Made by a program: the position numbers and the translations under genes. Below are positions 57,840 to 64,000 of a DNA stretch of 64,000 bases, one piece after another. This stretch comes from Sipunculus nudus (Eukaryota; Annelida; Sipuncula; Golfingiida; Sipunculidae), in the NCBI GenBank assembly GCA_026874595.1, contig CM049307.1, positions 98,268,330-98,332,329 on the forward strand, in the 5' to 3' direction. A model generated the notes under the pieces. That model was not told the origin of the DNA and ran no database searches. It worked only from the letters and a program-made list of their open reading frames with translations. Position 1 is the stretch's first letter; each line of letters opens with the position of its first letter.

Positions 57840-60800
57840 TCCCCATGAAAGAACTTTCACAAGTACTGTCATTAAGGATTGGACCCTGTTTCAATGAAAG
57901 AACTTCAACAGGTCCTGTCATTTAGTGTAGGACCCTGTCCCCATGAAAGAACTTTCACAAGTACTGTCATTAAGGATAGGACCCTGTCCCCATGAAAGAA
58001 CTTTCACAAGTACTGTCATTAAGGATTGGACCCTGTTTCAATGAAAGAACTTCCACAGGTCCTGTCATTTAGGGTAGGACCCTGTCTCCATGAAAGTACT
58101 TCCATAGGTACTGTGATTAAGGGTAGGACCCTGTCTCAATAAAAGAACTTCTACTGGTACTCTCATTTAGGGTAAGACCCTTTCCCCATGAAAGAACTTC
58201 CACAGGTATTGTGATTAAGGGTAGGACCCTGTCCCCATTATAGAACTGCCATTGGTACTGTTATTTAGGGTAGGAACCTGTCCCCATAAAAGAAGTGCCA
58301 CTGGTACCCTTATTTAGGGTAGGACCCTGTCCCCATAAAAGAATTGCCACTGGTACCCTTATTTAGGGTAGGACCCTGCCCCCATAAGAGAATTGCCACT
58401 GGTACCCTTATTTAGAGTAGGACCCTGTCCCCATAAAAGAAGTGCCACTGGTACCCTTATTTAGGGTAGGACCCTGTCCCCATGAAAGAAGTGCCTCTGG
58501 TGCCCTTATTTAGGGTAGGACCCTGTCCCCATAAAAGAAGTGCCACTGGTGCCCTTATTTAGGGTAGGACTCTGTCCCCATAAAAGAAGTGCCACTGGTA
58601 CCCTTATTTAGGGTAGGACCCTGTCCCCTTAAAAGAAGTGCCACTGGTACCCTTATTTAGGGTAGGACCCTGTCCCCATAAAAGAAGTGCCACTGGTATC
58701 CTTATTTAGGCTAGGACCCTGTCCCCATAAAAGAAGTGCCACTGGTACCCTTATTTAGGCTAGGACCCTGTCCCCATAAAAGAAGTGCCACTGGTACCCT
58801 TATTTAGGCTAGGACCCTGTCCCCATAAAAGAAGTGCCACTGGTACCCTTATTTAGGCTAGGACCCTGTCCCCATAAAAGAAGTGCCACTGGTACCCTTA
58901 TTTAGGGTAGGACCCTGTCCCCATAAAAGAAGTGCCACTGGTACCCTTATTTAAGGGTGGGACACTGTCCCCATAAAAGAAGTGCCACTGGTACCCTTAT
59001 TTAGGGTAGGACCCTGTCCCCATAAAAGAAGTGCCACTGGTACCCTTATTTAGGGTAGGACCCTGTCCCTATAAAAGCAGTGCCACTGGTACTCTTATTT
59101 AGGGTAGGACCCTGTCCCCATAAAAGAAGTGCCACTGGTATCCTTATTTAGGGTAGGACTCTGTCCCCATAAAAGAAGTGCCACTGGTACCCTTATTTAG
59201 GCTAGGACCCTGTCCCCATAAAAGAAGTGCCACTGGTATCCTTATTTAGGCTAGGACCCTGTCCCCATAAAAGAAGTGCCACTGGTACCCTTATTTAGGC
59301 TAGAACCCTGTCCCCATAAAAGAAGTGCCACTGGTATCCTTATTTAGGGTAGGATCCTGTCCCCATAAAAGAAGTGCCACTGGTATCCTTATTTAGGGTA
59401 GGACCCTGTCCCCATAAAAGAAGTGCCACTGGTACCCTTATTTAGGGTAGGACCCTGTCCCCATAAAAGAAGTGCCACTGGTACCCTTATTTAGGGTAGG
59501 ACTCTGTCCCCATAAAAGAAGTGCCACTGGTACGCTTATTTAGGGTAGGACCTTGTCCCCATAAAAGAAGTGCCACTGGTATCCTTATTTAGGGTAGGAC
59601 CCTGTCCCCATAAAAGAAGTGCCACTGGTATCCTTATTTAGGGTAGGACCCTGTCCCCATAAAAGAAGTGCCACTGGTTCCCTTATTTAGGCTAGGACCC
59701 TGTCCCCATAAAAGAAGTGCCACTGGTACCCTTATTTAGGGTAGGACCCTGTCCCCATAAAAGAAGTGCCACTGGTACCCTTATTTAGGCTAGGACTCTG
59801 TCCCCATAAAAGAAGTGCCACTGGTACCCTTATTTACGGTAGGACCCTGTCCCCATAAAAGAAGTGCCACTGGTACCCTTATTTAGGCTAGGACCCTGTC
59901 CCCATAAAAGAAGTGCCACTGGTACCCTTATTTAGGCTAGGACCCTGTCCCCATAAAAGAATGCCACTGGTACCCTTATTTAGGGTAGGACCCTGTCCCC
60001 ATAAAAGAAGTGCCACTGGTATCCTTATTTAGGGTAGGACCCTGTCCCCATAAAAGAAGTGCCACTGGTACCCTTATTTAGGGTAAGACCCTGTCCCCCC
60101 CCAAAAAATGGCACTGGTACCCTTATTTAGGGTAGGACTCTGTCCCCATAAAAGAAGTGCCACTGGTACCCTTATTTAGGGTAGGACCCTGTCCCCATAA
60201 AAGAAGTGCCACTGGTATCCTTATTTAGGGTAGGAACCTGTCCCCATAAAAGAAGTGCCACTGGTACCCTTATTTAGGGTAGGACCCTGTCCCCATAAAA
60301 GAAGTGCCACTGGTACCCTTATTTAGGGTAGGACTCTGTCCCCATAAAAGAAGTGCCACTGGTACCCTTATTTAGGGTAGGACCCTGTCCCCATAAAAGA
60401 AGTGCCTCTGGTATCCTTATTTAGGGTAGGACCCTGTCCCCATAAAAGAAGTGCCACTGGTACCCTTATTTAGGCTAGGACCCTGTCCCCATAAAAGAAG
60501 TGCCACTGGTACCCTTATTTAGGCTAGGACTCTGTCCCCATAAAAGAAGTGCCACTGGTACCCTTATTTAGGCTAGGACCCTGTCCCCATAAAAGAAGTG
60601 CCACTGGTACCCTTATTTAGGCTAGGACCCTGTCCCCATAAAAGAAGTGCCACTGGTACCCTTATTTAGGGTAGGACCCTGTCCCCATAAAAGAAGTGCC
60701 ACTGGTACCCTTATTTAGGGTAGGACCCTGTCCCCATAAAAGAAGTGCCACTGGTACCCTTATTTAGGGTAGGACCCTGTCCCCATAAAAGAAGTGCCAC

Positions 60801-62406
60801 TGGTACCCTTATTTAGGCTAGGACCCTGTCCCCATAAAAGAAGTGCCACTGGTACCCTTATTTAGGGTAGGACCCTGTCCCCCCAAAAAAAGTGGCACTG
60901 GTACCCTTATTTAGGGTAGGACCCTGTCCCCATAAAAGAAGTGCCACTGGTACCCTTATTTAGGGTAGGACCCTGTCCCCATAAAAGAAGTGCCACTGGT
61001 ACCCTTATTTAGGCTAGGACCCTGTCCCCATAAAAAAAGTGTCACTGGTATCCTTATTTAGGGTAGGACCCTGTCCCCATAAAAGAAGTGCCACTGGTAC
61101 CCTTATTTAGGCCAGGACCCTGTCCCCATAAAAGAAGTGCCACTGGTACCCTTATTTAGGGTAGGACTCTGTCCCCATAAAAGAAGTGCCACTGGTACCC
61201 TTATTTAGGGTAGGACCCTGTCCCCATAAAAGAAGTGCCACTGGTACCCTTATTTAGGGTAGGACCCTGTCCCCATAAAAGAAGTGCCACTGGTACCCTT
61301 ATTTAGGCCAGGACCCTGTCCCCATAAAAGAAGTGCCACTGGTACCCTTATTTAGGGTAGGACTCTGTCCCCATAAAAGAAGTGCCACTGGTACCCTTAT
61401 TTAGGGTAGGACCCTGTCCCCATAAAAGAAGTGCCACTGGTACCCTTATTTAGGGTAGGACCCTGTCCCCATAAAAGAAGTGCCACTGGTACCCTTATTT
61501 AGGCTAGGACCCTGTCCCCATAAAAGAAGTGCCACTGGTACCCTTATTTAGGGTAGGACTCTGTCCCCATAAAAGAAGTGCCACTGGTACCCTTATTTAG
61601 GGTAGGACCCTGTCCCCATAAAAGAAGTGCCACTGGTACCCTTATTTAGGGTAGGACCCTGTCCCCATAAAAGAAGTGCCACTGATACCCTTATTTAGGG
61701 TAGGACCCTGTCCCCATAAAAGAAGTGCCACTGGTAACCTTATTTAGGGTAGGACCCTGTCCCCATAAAAGAAGTGCCACTGGTACCCTTATTTAGGGTA
61801 GGACGCTGTCCCCATAAAAGAAGTGCCACTGGTACCCTTATTTAGGGTAGGACCCTGTCCCCATAAAAGAAGTGCCACTGGTACCCTTATTTAGGGTAGG
61901 ACCCTGTCCCCATAAAAGAAGTGCCACTGGTACCCTTATTTAGGGTAGGACCCTGTCCCCATAAAAGAAGTGCCACTGGTACCCTTATTTAGGCTAGGAC
62001 CCTGTCCCCATAAAAGAAGTGCCACTGGTACCCTTATTTAGGGTAGGACTCTGTCCCCATAAAAGAAGTGCCACTGGTACCCTTATTTAGGGTAGGACCC
62101 TGTCCCCATAAAAGAAGTGCCACTGGTACCCTTATTTAGGGTAGGACCCTGTCCCCATAAAAGAAGTGCCACTGATACCCTTATTTAGGGTAGGACCCTG
62201 TCCCCATAAAAGAAGTGCCACTGGTAACCTTATTTAGGGTAGGACCCTGTCCCCATAAAAGAAGTGCCACTGGTACCCTTATTTAGGGTAGGACGCTGTC
62301 CCCATAAAAGAAGTGCCACTGGTACCCTTATTTAGGGTAGGACCCTGTCCCCATAAAAGAAGTGCCACTGGTACCCTTATTTAGGGTAGGACCCTGTCCC
62401 CATAAA
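57840..62406. repeat. 49-bp satellite, about 93 copies
   Basis: Head-to-tail 49-bp units: GGTAGGACCCTGTCCCCATA, AAAGAAGTGCCACTGGTACC, CTTATTTAG. The first eight or nine units (57840-58260) are strongly diverged (ATGAAAGAACTTTCACAAGT and similar); the rest are nearly identical, so homogenisation increases to the right, and the array stops abruptly in mid-unit at 62406. Higher-order copies are visible: 196 bp (four units) from 61111, 61307 and 61503, and 490 bp (ten units) with markers ACTGATACCC at 61681 and 62171 and GGACGCTG at 61801 and 62291. Two C-rich variants at 60096-60112 and 60878-60893 mark a further copy about 782 bp apart. Each canonical unit contains TACCCTTATTTAGGGTA, a 6-bp stem with a 5-nt loop. 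No coding frame. Confidence 0.98.
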
Positions 62407-63544
62407 GGCTGCGAGGTATGGGATCATATCAGTCATGTTAAGCTCACTCGTGAATAACTAATCTTTGGTCGACTTAAAAATATACCTGTTTTGTTATAGT
62501 ATTGGAACTTGACTCGGTGTCAATTTTGACAGACGGTTTCAATAATACAAGATTTCGTCTGTCTGCGTCACCAAGGCTTTTAACTGTCCTCACGGAACTA
62601 ATTATGAAATCTGTTTTGGCTTACAAGGGTTTAACTGCTTATCAATTCCAAAACAGGAAATATTCTATTTTAACTAGAATAAGAGTGATACCCGTCTTGG
62701 TCTCAGTAATTCAAATATCATTCAAAGAGTATAATGTATAACATATAATAATAGTAATTATAACGATAAAAAGAGAATAAAGTATAACATAAAATAATAG
62801 TAATAATAACGATAAAAAGAGAATAATGTATAACATATATCTGATGAAATAATGATAAAGAAGTGCATTCCGACCAACGTGCTGTAAACTGTTCCCTATA
62901 ACATGACCACCCGCTAAAACACCCGCTCTAAGCCTCAGTGCCATTGACATCAGAGACGACTGGCGACGTATTCGCGATAGAAAAACAAGATTATCGCTAG
63001 ACCTCTCTAAAGCCTCGGTCACAACCCGCTGCGGTCACCGCACACTGTGGAGTACGGTATGGTTTTTGGGAACGCAGGTATACTTAACAAGTCAACGACG
63101 AAGTTCGCCGAGCAACACAAGGTATCGGGAGCGTATAAATTGCCTGGCGAAAGTTCCGCCAGATCGTCAGAAATTTCAATGCATGAATTGAAATTCGGTC
63201 GCATTGTTTCGTCGCAAGAAAATACCGGTGAAATGTCAGCGAACCTCGCAGAAACTTTGGAGAGTTATCCCCCCCCCCCCCCCCCCCGCCCCCGCCCCTC
63301 GGCAAAGCATCACACACATGTTTATATATCAAAGCACATGCTTTGTGTCTGCGGTAAGACGCCTTATAAGTATCTGCAAAGTTTCGGCGAACCATCAGTG
63401 ATAAGGGTTTGTTCGGCAAACCTTCCATGATAATTAGCCGAATATCAGCAAAAGGTGCCCTTCCCCCGATTGGTAGAATTTGCATTTGTGCGTTCGCTAT
63501 TTGGTGCAATTTGCTGTTCTTCTAATTTTTCCAGAATTATTACA
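62407..63544. other. Unique DNA after the satellite, partly GC-rich
   Basis: Positions 62900-63300 are GC-richer, with overlapping frames on both strands (63047-63430 plus, starting GTG; 63084-63509 minus) interrupted by a C19 run (63269-63287) that makes proline or glycine runs. Neither is recognised. A 9-bp-arm inverted repeat AATTTCAAT..ATTGAAATT lies at about 63172-63195. ATAATAGTAATAATAACGAT repeats occur at 62745-62825. Confidence 0.4.
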
Positions 63545-63625
63545 AGGGCATTTTCTCTGGGGTATATATCCCCCAATTTTTGGCAAGGGGGATGGTCAAT
63601 GTAACCCCCCCCCCCCCCCGTCCAT
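63545..63625 (+). repeat. Dispersed repeat with C-run, copy 2
   Basis: TATATCCCCCAATTTTTGGC, AAGGGGGATGGTCAATGTAA and a C15 run (63605-63619), matching 18700-18810 in order. Confidence 0.5.
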
Positions 63626-64000
63626 CCTTTTAAGAGAATAATAGTTATATTGCAAATAAAATATATTGATAACTAGAATTATAGAATTATATATTTGGTT
63701 CAATTTATGAGCTTACAATGAAATATTTTATGTAAACCTTGTTTAGAATTAAATGAAAACATAATACCTTATTTTCCAAACCTCATACATTTTCTGCTTT
63801 TGGTTTAGATGTGCAACCAGCAACTGCCAGAGAAATAATGAGGCTGGATCTGAAAATGTTCATTTTCACCATAGGGCATCAACGATTCATCTATGATTTG
63901 TTACAGATGTCTGTGTAATTGTGCGCAGGGCTCGCCTGGCCGGGTGCTTGCTCCGTGAAATCCGCAATGGGTTGAACTCTGATGTCTAAAGACACAGCGT
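63626..64000. other. Unique DNA to the window edge
   Basis: No feature seen beyond an ACCTTATTTTCC phrase shared with the sequence after 18810. Confidence 0.4.

Noticed and set aside
60096-60112. C-rich variant in the 49-bp array as an inserted element
   Set aside because: It is a local substitution and run expansion inside one unit, copied again near 60880 by array duplication.
63047-63509. Overlapping 127- and 141-codon frames near the right end
   Set aside because: A C19 homopolymer supplies proline or glycine runs, the plus frame starts GTG, and neither peptide resembles a family. The GC-rich composition explains the open length.

Overview
This is a eukaryotic, almost certainly metazoan, AT-rich intergenic or intronic window. 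I find no convincing protein-coding gene. There is no operon-like layout, no long open frame outside tandem arrays, and no transposase, reverse transcriptase or other conserved domain. The content is tandem repeats, TA microsatellites, long G/C homopolymers and non-autonomous mobile elements. tRNA-headed SINE-like elements, many minisatellites and dispersed modules with GTCTGTTTGTCTGTC-type starts are the kind of repeats I associate with marine invertebrates, most likely a mollusc. That assignment is an inference from style, not from a gene.

Layout. Positions 1-1577 hold a 50-bp minisatellite running off the left edge. A 33-bp array lies at 1.97-2.41 kb. A minus-strand LTR- or promoter-like module (CCAAT, heat-shock-like elements, TATA box, AATAAA) lies at 2.9-3.5 kb, then a 24-bp array at 3.8-4.2 kb and a solo tRNA-headed LTR at 4.64-4.80 kb. 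One copy of a 1.5-kb dispersed repeat (family D1) fills 5.7-7.26 kb. A 29-bp minisatellite of about 98 copies fills 8.1-10.98 kb, followed by a degenerate 145-bp repeat to 11.97 kb. From 12 to 26 kb the DNA is mostly featureless apart from microsatellites, small repeats and a few candidate regulatory sites.

Two elements with long inverted ends occupy 26.0-27.9 kb and 28.7-31.2 kb. At 31.63-32.02 kb is a very small LTR-retrotransposon-like element (TRIM) whose LTRs carry a tRNA-type A box/B box promoter, with a tRNA-Pro primer-binding site, a polypurine tract and shared flanking bases. A second 33-bp array (32.27-33.07 kb) follows. Family A, a dispersed module set, lies at 34.5-35.24 kb (minus) and 49.1-53.3 kb (plus), and repeatedly carries CTCF-like cores. 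Two related tRNA-headed SINEs sit at 37.6 and 45.7 kb, and a TA-flanked inverted-terminal-repeat element at 38.1-39.75 kb. D1 recurs partially at 48.6 kb and nearly fully at 53.4-54.5 kb. The right end is a 6.9-kb satellite block, a 17-bp array (55.5-57.6 kb) followed by a 49-bp array of about 93 copies with higher-order structure (57.84-62.4 kb).

About 12.8 kb, roughly a fifth of the window, is minisatellite. The two most unusual observations are the tRNA-promoter miniature LTR element and the CTCF-like motif recurring in family A. The mobile elements appear to depend on proteins encoded elsewhere. All similarity statements rest on reading by eye.
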